From assembly GCA_964407825.1 (NCBI GenBank), contig CAYOXD010000058.1, positions 1 through 19,061 on the forward strand: a stretch of 19,061 nucleotides of DNA. The letters are read 5' to 3'. The notes below the pieces were generated by a model. The model did not search any database. It saw only the letters and a program-made list of their open reading frames with translations, and was not told the DNA's origin. The position numbers were made by a program, and so were the translations under genes. Each line of letters begins with the position of its first letter. The stretch's first letter is position 1. This DNA is from CAYOXD01 sp964407825 (GTDB lineage: Bacteria; Desulfobacterota; Desulfobacteria; Desulfobacterales; JAFDDL01). Of the stretch, positions 1-6,456 are shown piece by piece.

Positions 1-716
1 GCCCCGACCATCTGGGGGTCGTCCGGCACCAGGATGTTCCGGCCCAGTCGCTGCCCCAGAAGGGTGCGCATGCAGGGGTTTCGGGCCACGCCGCCCGTGA
101 AAACGATATCCCCGTCCGAGGAGACGCGGTTGATCATGCCGGCGGCCCTGCGGATGATGCTGGCGTGCAGCCCCCGGGCGATGTCGTGTCGGCTCTTTCC
201 GCCGGCGATGAGGGAGGTGACCTCGGATTCGGCAAACACCGTGCACATGCTGGAGATGGCAACCTCCTGTTCCGCCAGAAGGGCCTCGCCGCCAAAGGAG
301 GCGATGTCAAAGCCAAGGGCTGTGGCCATGATCTCCAGGAATTTTCCGGTCCCCGCAGCGCAGCGGTCGTTCATCTCGAATTTCTTTACCCTTCCGTCAT
401 CGAAGAGCGAGATGGCCTTGCTGTCCTGGCCGCCCATGTCCAGCACGGTCCGGACCTCCGGAAATAGTCTCCGGGCGCCTTCGGCATGGGCCTTGATTTC
501 CGTTACCGTCGGGGCATCGTGGGCAATTTCGAAAAGGCCGCGGCCGTAGCCCGTGGCCAGGATACGGTCAAAAGGGATGCCCTCCGTCAATCGGCGGGCT
601 GCGGTCAGGGGATCGAACCCCGTTTCCGCACGGAGGCTGAGAAGAACCTGGCCCGCCTCGTCCACCACCACCAGTTCGATGGTGCGGGAGCCGATATCGA
701 TTCCAGCGAAATGCAT
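1..716 (-). CDS. 2-hydroxyacyl-CoA dehydratase activator-type ATPase (BadF/BadG/HgdC family), C-terminus cut by window edge
   Basis: The reading frame runs from an ATG at 716 leftward off the window without a stop, giving about 238 residues; family members are usually about 250-270, so only a short C-terminal piece is missing. The ASKHA-fold ATPase signatures are visible: an N-terminal phosphate-1 loop (GIDIGSRT, residues 5-12), the second phosphate/Mg region (DMGGQDSK, 93-100) and a late adenosine loop (GGVARNPC). The two cysteines that in HgdC-type homodimers hold one bridging [4Fe-4S] cluster are C119 (DRCAAGTGKF) and C158 (SSMCTVFAESEV). Known family role: ATP hydrolysis drives transfer of a low-potential electron to a partner dehydratase or double-cubane protein. 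It lies 25 bases downstream of the partner gene (742-2019) on the same strand, so the two are probably one operon. It resembles YjiL-type activators; the true substrate of the pair is unknown. Confidence 0.93.
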   Translation of the reverse strand, partial: MHFAGIDIGSRTIELVVVDEAGQVLLSLRAETGFDPLTAARRLTEGIPFDRILATGYGRGLFEIAHDAPTVTEIKAHAEGARRLFPEVRTVLDMGGQDSKAISLFDDGRVKKFEMNDRCAAGTGKFLEIMATALGFDIASFGGEALLAEQEVAISSMCTVFAESEVTSLIAGGKSRHDIARGLHASIIRRAAGMINRVSSDGDIVFTGGVARNPCMRTLLGQRLGRNILVPDDPQMVG

Positions 717-741
717 GGCCTATTGAAACCTCTCGGAGCGC

Positions 742-2019
742 CTATCGGAGCTGCTCGATGAAGGCCTCGATGCGGGTCTTGAGCTGCCCCGTGTCCTCCG
801 TGCCGTAGTCGGTCTCGATTCGCAGGCAGGGGATGCGTCTGTCTTCCAGCGCCCTTTCCACCGGCAGGGATTCCATGAGATAGGGCTGGCAGAACTGCAG
901 ACCGTAGTGAATCACGCCGTCGGCCTGGCAGCGTTCGGCCATTTCCAGGATGTGCGACAGCCGGTCCGGGTTGGGAGTGAATACGGCGCAGTCCACCTGG
1001 AGGTACCGGTCCAGGATGGCCTCCATCATCTCCTCCACGCTCTCACCGGATTCATCCGTGAGATGGCGTGTCCCGCGTTCTCCCACGCAGGATTCCTCCC
1101 CCACGATGACGGCGCCTGCGGTCTCAATGAGATGGGGCAGCTTCCAGTTGGGAATGGCCTGGGGGCAGCCGGAAATGAGAATCCGGGGGGTTTTCTCCGG
1201 GAACACGCCGACCTTGGCGGCGATACGTTTTTCCAGCTCATCGCAGATGCGGTTCACCGACCCGGTGAACCGGGCCGGGTTGTCGTAGAAGGAAACCTGG
1301 TTGGCCAGCAGGGCATCCAGACCGGACAGCGGGGCCGGGTCGGCGGCGCGCAGCCGGGACAGGCGATGAAGGGCGCTGCGCTTGGCATTGACCGTCCGAA
1401 TGGCCTCTTTGAGGGATTCGGCGGTCACGGTGACGCCCGTGAGCGCTTCGAGGGCGGCTTTGAACCGGGCGTATTCGGCCCTCAGAAGGGAGCGGCCCTG
1501 GTCGGATTTCACCTGGGGAAGATCCATTACGAAGAGATTTTCCACCAGGGACCCCAGGGATTCATAGGCCTTTTTCTTCCCGTCGCAGGTATTTTCCCCC
1601 ACGATCATGTCGGCGCTCTCCAGGTAGGGGCAGACCTTGCCGAGTTTGAACCCGAAGAGGGACTTGATCAGGGCGCAGGTATTGCGGGGCAGGAGCTTTT
1701 CCACCGCCTCGGTGGCGAAATCGGCTCCCGAGCAGAGCCCCACCAGGGTGGCGTTGGCCGCCAGCGCGATCTCCTCGGGCACGAAGACGCAGTAGGAACC
1801 GATGATCTTGCGTCCCGCCGCCTTTTCCTCCAGCAGTTCCTGGATTCGCAGTCCGTGGACCTCACTCATGACAAAATCGAAATACCCCATCCCCTCGGGG
1901 CGGCCCATTTGGGAGAGGTAGATGCCCTGGTAGGCCTTGCCCAACACGTCCAGCAGCATGTCATGGGCTTCGAGATCGAGTCCCAGCTTCGCCCACATGG
2001 ATCGGTAGTCCGTGCTCAT
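742..2019 (-). CDS. 2-hydroxyacyl-CoA dehydratase family / double-cubane cluster protein (YjiM-like), 425 aa
   Basis: The protein matches the single-subunit YjiM/double-cubane branch of the 2-hydroxyacyl-CoA dehydratase family. Signatures seen are SYCVFVPEEIALAA (C77), the ENTCDGKKKAYE motif (C145), ISGCPQAIPNWK, HYGLQFCQPY (C377) and the C-terminal IETDYGTEDTGQLKTRIEAF. Further cysteines at 96, 115 and 130 could ligate metal. Typical dehydratases use two different subunits with one [4Fe-4S] each; here only one such gene is present beside its activator, which fits the double-cubane type, where one polypeptide carries an enlarged Fe-S cluster (established for DCCP). The start ATG at 2019 has a strong AGGAGG seven bases upstream. 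Family membership is secure, but the substrate is not predictable: hydroxyacyl-CoA dehydration and small-molecule reduction are both possible. Confidence 0.9.
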   Translation of the reverse strand: MSTDYRSMWAKLGLDLEAHDMLLDVLGKAYQGIYLSQMGRPEGMGYFDFVMSEVHGLRIQELLEEKAAGRKIIGSYCVFVPEEIALAANATLVGLCSGADFATEAVEKLLPRNTCALIKSLFGFKLGKVCPYLESADMIVGENTCDGKKKAYESLGSLVENLFVMDLPQVKSDQGRSLLRAEYARFKAALEALTGVTVTAESLKEAIRTVNAKRSALHRLSRLRAADPAPLSGLDALLANQVSFYDNPARFTGSVNRICDELEKRIAAKVGVFPEKTPRILISGCPQAIPNWKLPHLIETAGAVIVGEESCVGERGTRHLTDESGESVEEMMEAILDRYLQVDCAVFTPNPDRLSHILEMAERCQADGVIHYGLQFCQPYLMESLPVERALEDRRIPCLRIETDYGTEDTGQLKTRIEAFIEQLR

Positions 2020-2145
2020 GGTATCCTCCTGAATGCTGATTTGCCAATAGACGGCTGAATGCCGGCTGAGGGTTATCTTTCATTCGGAGGATCGGCAAGT
2101 CAAATCGATAATTAATATGCCGGTATTGATTTTCATTGAAATTTT
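2020..2145 (-). promoter_or_regulatory. Leader region of the double-cubane/activator operon
   Basis: This 126-base gap separates the small Fe-S gene from the start of the double-cubane gene, both on the minus strand. It is AT-rich compared with the genes, especially 2100-2150. On the minus strand a TTGACT around 2099-2094 could be a -35 element, but no convincing -10 lies 16-18 bases later, so no exact promoter is called. The AGGAGG ribosome-binding site sits at its downstream end. A separate promoter here is inferred from the base composition and the gap size. Confidence 0.35.
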
Positions 2146-2409
2146 CTATGATGGATCAACGTCGAAGGGGGCCATGCATGCATCCAGCCTGGTACGGCTC
2201 TCCTCGTTCAAGGCCACGCACCGTGCCGCCGTCCGGCCGCCTTCGGCCATCTGGGCCGCGAAGACCATGCAGGTGGGAAGACCGCATTGTTTGCAGTCGC
2301 TCTTCGGCAGGAGCTTGAGGATTTCGATTGCGGCCTGCCTATACGACGTAATTGAAGATGTAGCCAACCAGCAGGATGCCCGCGCCGACGACGCCCATGA
2401 AGGTGGCAA
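2146..2409 (-). CDS. Small four-cysteine Fe-S cluster protein overlapping the permease (non-ATG start)
   Basis: The last ~60 residues carry SDCKQCGLPTC followed by a fourth cysteine 17 residues later (AARC). This is the CxxCGxxxC...C pattern of the PF04060-type [4Fe-4S] domain found in the acetyl-CoA synthase/CODH gamma subunit and in RnfB. No ATG exists in frame. The first possible start is a TTG at 2409 with GAGG four bases upstream; a second TTG is at 2367. Both lie inside the permease gene, which stops at 2339, so translation is probably coupled to it. With the inner start the protein would have 73 residues. Its last residues (ACMAPFDVD) add a further cysteine. The role is unknown: it could be a metal- or redox-sensing partner, or an accessory protein, of the permease. 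A C-terminal extension of the permease reached by frameshifting is an alternative, but the permease ends where its family normally ends. Confidence 0.72.
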   Translation of the reverse strand: MPPSWASSARASCWLATSSITSYRQAAIEILKLLPKSDCKQCGLPTCMVFAAQMAEGGRTAARCVALNEESRTRLDACMAPFDVDPS

Positions 2410-3421
2410 TCAACCTCATCTTCAGCACCTTTCGCAGGATGACCGCCTCCGGAAGCGAAAGGGCGATGACCGACATCATGAAGGCAAGAACCGTCCCCAG
2501 CGCCGCTCCCTTTTCGAGCAGGGCCTGGACAATGGGAATGATGCCGGCCGCATTGGAATACATGGGGATGCCGATCAGCACCGATACGGGCACCGACCAC
2601 CAGACCGATTTTCCCATGAAGGAGGCCATCATTCCCTCGGGGACATAGCCATGGATACCCGCGCCGACGGCGATCCCCAGCACCACATAGAGCCATACCT
2701 TGCCCACGATGTCCCGCACCGCCTCGAACCCGTAGCGGATGCGCTCGATCCAGTCCTTCGGACCGCTGTCCAGATCGGTCGTCCCGGCCTGGATCTCGTA
2801 GACCCAGTCTTCGAGATGCCGCTCCATCTTAAGTCGCCCGATTACCCAGCCGGCAACGATGGCAATGACGAGCCCGGTCCCCAGGTAAATGGCCGTGACC
2901 CGCCAACCAAAGAGCCCGTAGAGAAGGACCACGGCGATTTCGTTAACCATGGGGGCCGAGATGAGAAAGGAGAAGGTCACTCCCAGGGGAACGCCCGTGG
3001 TCACAAAGCCGAGAAAGAGCGGAACGGCCGAACAGGAGCAAAAGGGCGTGACGGTGCCCAACAGGGCGGCCAGCACATTGCCGATGGATTCGCGTTTGCC
3101 GGCCAGGATGGCGCGGGTGCGCTCGGGCGTAAAAAAGGAGCGCACGATCCCGACCCCGAACACCACCAGGGTCAGGAGCATCAGCACCTTTGGTGTCTCG
3201 AAAACGAAAAAGGAAACGGCCCCTCCCAAATGACCCGTTGGTGAAAACCCCGACCAGCGGGACAGATCCACTGTCACCCATTGGGCGAAGGGGCTCAGGT
3301 GACTGTAAATCAGCCACCAGGCCAGCGTCAGGGCGACAACGCCCAGGGAATACCGGACGAGGAGCGTGCGATCGTCGGGGGCTCGGGACAGGGATTTTAC
3401 ATTACTTTTTGGATTCGTCAT
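2339..3421 (-). CDS. ArsP/DUF318 (SO_0444-type) family permease, 360 aa
   Basis: This is an integral membrane protein with roughly eight to ten hydrophobic segments. The family hallmark is TPFCSCSAVPLFLGF (C128 and C130), followed by FSFLISAPMVNEIAVVLL, and a second similar half with IGIPMYSNAAGIIPIV. Members of PF03773 export methylated or trivalent organoarsenicals (ArsP) or have been linked to Cu/Zn export; the substrate here cannot be told from sequence. The paired membrane cysteines are the likely thiophilic metal/metalloid site. No ribosome-binding site precedes the ATG at 3421; the leader there is AT-rich. A well-formed sigma70-like promoter lies about 80-115 bases upstream. The 3' end overlaps a small Fe-S gene. 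The family is confident, the substrate unknown. Confidence 0.88.
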   Translation of the reverse strand: MTNPKSNVKSLSRAPDDRTLLVRYSLGVVALTLAWWLIYSHLSPFAQWVTVDLSRWSGFSPTGHLGGAVSFFVFETPKVLMLLTLVVFGVGIVRSFFTPERTRAILAGKRESIGNVLAALLGTVTPFCSCSAVPLFLGFVTTGVPLGVTFSFLISAPMVNEIAVVLLYGLFGWRVTAIYLGTGLVIAIVAGWVIGRLKMERHLEDWVYEIQAGTTDLDSGPKDWIERIRYGFEAVRDIVGKVWLYVVLGIAVGAGIHGYVPEGMMASFMGKSVWWSVPVSVLIGIPMYSNAAGIIPIVQALLEKGAALGTVLAFMMSVIALSLPEAVILRKVLKMRLIATFMGVVGAGILLVGYIFNYVV

Positions 3422-3435
3422 ATGTCGATATAAAA

Positions 3436-3505
3436 ATTAGATGTATTAATTAGATGCATGCTTATGATCCACAATGGACCCTTTCTATAAATCGCTAAAT
3501 CGCAA
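3436..3505 (-). promoter_or_regulatory. Tandem direct repeats in the permease leader (possible operator)
   Basis: Two kinds of direct repeat lie between the promoter and the permease start. TAAATCGC occurs twice back to back (3490-3497, 3498-3505) next to the -10 element and over the predicted start of transcription. ATTAGATG occurs twice (3436-3443, 3449-3456) with a 13-base period. Their position would suit a repressor that blocks transcription. The binding protein is unknown and no ArsR-type inverted repeat was seen. Confidence 0.35.
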
Positions 3506-3534
3506 TATATAGGCACATCGGTCCCCTGTCAAGG
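3499..3534 (-). promoter_or_regulatory. Sigma70-like promoter of the permease operon
   Basis: On the minus strand a perfect TTGACA (3534-3529) is followed after exactly 17 bases by TATATT (3511-3506). Transcription would start near 3499, giving a leader of about 78 bases to the permease ATG. It is the best promoter match in the window and lies in an AT-rich stretch inside otherwise GC-rich DNA. Confidence 0.72.
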
Positions 3535-3671
3535 GCATTGACGGGATCAAGCATTTCCCGGCAGCGGCCGAATACATTTCAGGGGAGGAGCATTTGTTCG
3601 CTGGCCCTCGTCAAGGGGGGCAGTGGAGGGGTGCTGCTATCTTTGGAATAATGCGGAAAGGAAGGGATGTC

Positions 3672-3884
3672 ATGCCACATATGTCAATGTCGATACTGCT
3701 CTGGGGGCTCCTGTTCGGATCCATCGGTCTGGGATTTTTTACCTACGGCAAGAAACAGAAGGCCGTGGTTCCGCTTCTGAGCGGCGTTGGGTTGATGGTA
3801 TTCCCCTATTTTATAACAAACACCTATTTTATGATCATCGCAGGGGCGCTACTGATAGCGATTCCCTGGTTTGTCAGAATATAG
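3672..3884 (+). CDS. Small two-helix membrane protein, 70 aa
   Basis: The ORF is open from further upstream, but the ATG at 3672 is preferred because AAAGGAAGGG lies just before it. The protein is almost wholly hydrophobic: helix one spans about residues 8-22 (ILLWGLLFGSIGLGFF), a short polar turn YGKKQKAVVP follows, then two closely spaced hydrophobic stretches, the last ending IAIPWFVRI. I recognise it as the type of small conserved membrane protein often labelled 'amino acid transport protein', but that label rests on little and I do not assign a function. The gene stands alone on the plus strand. It converges on the helicase gene with only ten bases between their stops. Confidence 0.7.
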   Translation: MPHMSMSILLWGLLFGSIGLGFFTYGKKQKAVVPLLSGVGLMVFPYFITNTYFMIIAGALLIAIPWFVRI

Positions 3885-3894
3885 GGACGGGGCG

Positions 3895-6354
3895 TCACTT
3901 CCGCCCAAGATAGGCGAGCACCAGCTTGATTTCACCGTAAGAGAAATCGGCGCCGAGGGCCCTTTTTAAATCTCCCAAGGCTTTTCCGGGCATCTCAGCG
4001 ATGCTCTTCTCTATGCATTGGCGCTTCTCATCGGGCAGCACCCGGCCGATTTTCAACTCCCCCCGCGTTACGAAATGGGCCAGGTGCCCCTCGATGGTGG
4101 AGACCGCAAGGTTTCTCTCGGCTGCGATGCCGGAGATGGAATGGCCTTTCTGAAAAAGAGCGAGACTGACCTCCCGGGTGTCCTCCTTGGCCGCTCGGCG
4201 CTCCCTGGGACGCGGCACGGAAGGCTCGGGCAGGGACACCTCCGTGATGCCGTGTTCCCGGCGATAGGCGGTCACCATCTCCGTCAACGCCGCACCGTAT
4301 CTTTCGGCCAGGCGAGGGCCGATCCCCTTGATGCGTTTCAGGGCGGGAAGCGAGTCGGGCAGAATGACCGCGATCTGCACCAGGGTTTTCTGATGGAGCA
4401 CCTGGAAGGGGGCAACATTCTCCTCTGCGGCCCTTTGTTTGCGCCATTGCTGCAGGGTTTCGAAAAGTTCGGGATGGCCCACCTCCGCCTCGGAATAGGT
4501 GACGGTCCGGGGTTTCCCCCTGGCCTCTTTCGTATCCATGGCCGCGCTCGACAGGGCCCGCAGATATCTCTCTGGTGAAAAACCGTCCTGGCAGGATTTC
4601 ACGCCGGCCCGCCTGATGGCCGTCTCTTCCCGCAGCTGCTTGAATATATCCCTGATTTTTTTTCTGATTTCTTTGTTGTCCGACTCCACCTCAAGGCTTT
4701 CAAGGGGAGGCGTCAGAATGCCTTCGAACTTTTCCTGGAAATAGCCTGAGGCCCGGGTGAGCCGATCCCGGATGGAAGGATCTGAAGCCGGCGGGTGCGT
4801 GTCTCTGAACATTCCCTGGAGCTGGCGTTTGAATTTTTCGGCGACGGTGAAGATCTCCGCGGACGCCTGGCGCTGGATCGCCTGAATGTCGATACCGCCC
4901 GAGACCTGAATCGAGCGGGCATTACCGCGCAGCAGCCCCGTGAAACGCCCCAGAAGCCAGACCAGGCGCTCGAAGGTGAAACAGGCCAGCACGAGCCGCT
5001 GCTGGTATCGGCATTTTTCCATTGCCACCTTCTCCGGCGAAGGCGCATGACCGGCCGTCTCCCTCGCAAACCGTTGAACGGCCGGGTCGGTCTTCACGAG
5101 CTGGGGCCCCAGGGGCGAGCTGAGCACCATTCCCTCGAAGCTCCGGCAGCGGCTCAGGGCCACGTACACCTGCCCGTGGGCGAAGGCGGCCTGGGCGTCG
5201 ATAATGGCCCGATCGAAGGTGAGTCCCTGGCTCTTGTGGATGGTGATGGCCCAGGCGGGTTTCAGGGGGTACTGGCTGAAGGTGCCGATGACCCTTTGGG
5301 ATATTTCGGCGGTTTCCGGATCAACGGCGTATTCGATATTTTCCCAAGTGCTCTTTTCTACCTGGATTCTCTCCGGGTCCCCGGGACAGCGCACCTCGAT
5401 GCCATCTGTCGAGATCCCCGTGACCTCGCCGATCTTTCCGTTGAAATAGCGTTTTTCGGCCGACAGGTCGTTGCGGACGAACATGACCTGCGCGCCGGTT
5501 TTCATTTCCAGCGTGGCGGCGGTGGGATAGGCCTGCTCCGGGAAATTTCCCTCCACCTCGGCATGGAATACCCGGCTCTTTCCGCGCAGGGCCCTGAGCC
5601 GCGCCTCGTTGAGGGCATCGGCGCCGCTGTTGTGGGTGCACAGGGTGATGTACCCGTCCCCCTCAGGGGGGGAGAAATCCGGAAAATGGCGGGAGTTGAG
5701 GGCCTCGATGGAGGCCGGATCGAGCCGGTTGTCCCGGACCCGGCCGAGCAGATCGATGAAGCGGGGGTCCGATTGGCGGTAGATGTGCTTCAGCTCGATG
5801 GGAATCATCTCGGTGCGCCCCAGCGCGGTGCTGCTGAAGAAGTAGGGCGACTCGTAATACTGCTGCAGTATCTGCCACTCATTGTCTTTGACCACAGGAG
5901 AGAGTTGCTGGAGATCGCCGATCATCAGCAGCTGTACCCCGCCGAAGGGCGCATCGCTACGGCGGTAGCGCCGCAGGACGCTGTCCACCCCATCCAGGAG
6001 ATCGGCGCGGACCATGCTGATCTCATCGATGACCAGCAGATCCAGGCTCTTCATGAGGTTTTTTTTCTCTCTCCGGATTCTATGCTGGCCGAAGGGGGTC
6101 CTGCCGCCCGGGATGAACGGGCCGAAGGGCAACTGAAAAAAGGAGTGGAGCGTTACGCCGCCTGCGTTGATGGCGGCTACACCGGTGGGGGCCGTCACCA
6201 CCATTCGTTTGTGGGTTCTTTTCTGGATGGTGTGCAAAAAGGTGGTCTTTCCGGTGCCGGCCCTGCCGGTCAGAAAGATATGGCAGCCGGTATGCCGAAC
6301 CAGCTCTTCCGCCAGGCGAAGCTCGGAATTGGGAATGTCAACCTGTGCGCTCAT
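3895..6354 (-). CDS. PIF1/RecD-like superfamily 1B helicase with HRDC and C-terminal helix-turn-helix domains, 819 aa
   Basis: The N-terminal ~430 residues form an SF1B helicase core: Walker A GRAGTGKTT (30-38), TAPTGVAA (54-61), Walker B IDEISM (109-114), GDLQQLSPV (146-154), and late motifs TIHKSQGLTFDRAIID and VYVALSRCRSFEGM. A middle linker rich in charged helices follows. Around residues 630-710 comes an HRDC-like module (LQQWRKQRAAEE ... LKRIKGIGPRLAERYG). The last ~85 residues (SLALFQKGHSISGIAAER, then a winged-helix-like end) resemble the HTH_40 domain at the end of many RecQ helicases. Expected role: DNA unwinding in repair, recombination or replication-fork restart, in the cytoplasm. 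Both tail domains are borrowed from the RecQ plan, which is notable on a PIF1-type motor. The ribosome-binding site is weak. No clear operon partner. Confidence 0.9.
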   Translation of the reverse strand: MSAQVDIPNSELRLAEELVRHTGCHIFLTGRAGTGKTTFLHTIQKRTHKRMVVTAPTGVAAINAGGVTLHSFFQLPFGPFIPGGRTPFGQHRIRREKKNLMKSLDLLVIDEISMVRADLLDGVDSVLRRYRRSDAPFGGVQLLMIGDLQQLSPVVKDNEWQILQQYYESPYFFSSTALGRTEMIPIELKHIYRQSDPRFIDLLGRVRDNRLDPASIEALNSRHFPDFSPPEGDGYITLCTHNSGADALNEARLRALRGKSRVFHAEVEGNFPEQAYPTAATLEMKTGAQVMFVRNDLSAEKRYFNGKIGEVTGISTDGIEVRCPGDPERIQVEKSTWENIEYAVDPETAEISQRVIGTFSQYPLKPAWAITIHKSQGLTFDRAIIDAQAAFAHGQVYVALSRCRSFEGMVLSSPLGPQLVKTDPAVQRFARETAGHAPSPEKVAMEKCRYQQRLVLACFTFERLVWLLGRFTGLLRGNARSIQVSGGIDIQAIQRQASAEIFTVAEKFKRQLQGMFRDTHPPASDPSIRDRLTRASGYFQEKFEGILTPPLESLEVESDNKEIRKKIRDIFKQLREETAIRRAGVKSCQDGFSPERYLRALSSAAMDTKEARGKPRTVTYSEAEVGHPELFETLQQWRKQRAAEENVAPFQVLHQKTLVQIAVILPDSLPALKRIKGIGPRLAERYGAALTEMVTAYRREHGITEVSLPEPSVPRPRERRAAKEDTREVSLALFQKGHSISGIAAERNLAVSTIEGHLAHFVTRGELKIGRVLPDEKRQCIEKSIAEMPGKALGDLKRALGADFSYGEIKLVLAYLGRK

Positions 6355-6456
6355 GGGATGGTTTCCGAAGCATGTATGGGCGAGTTAATGAAGGATCGTT
6401 CCGCTGGGGGTTGGGTATGATATTGTTGTCGATTTGTCAAACGGGGATCCCCACCG

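Noticed and set aside
907..2058. Long plus-strand ORF (383 aa) opposite the double-cubane gene
   Set aside because: It is a shadow frame of the GC-rich minus-strand gene, lacks a ribosome-binding site and has no recognisable domain, while the opposite strand has clear family motifs.
2110..2150. FNR-like TTGAT motif ahead of the double-cubane gene
   Set aside because: The second half-site does not match; only a short TTTCA-N-TGAAA palindrome is present.
2117..3244. Plus-strand ORF of 375 aa opposite the permease
   Set aside because: It is very rich in His, Asp, Gly and Gln, as expected from the complement of a hydrophobic membrane protein gene.
4795..6420. Plus-strand ORF of 541 aa opposite the helicase
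   Set aside because: It is a shadow of the helicase codon pattern; composition is low in conserved hydrophobic structure and no motif is visible.
6412..6440. TTGACA on the minus strand ahead of the helicase gene
   Set aside because: No acceptable -10 lies 16-18 bases downstream; the nearest TATCAT is only 12 bases away.
6443..6452. GGGGATCCCC palindrome between the helicase and polyferredoxin genes
   Set aside because: It has no loop and no U-run, and a ten-base GC-rich palindrome is not surprising here; not called as a terminator.
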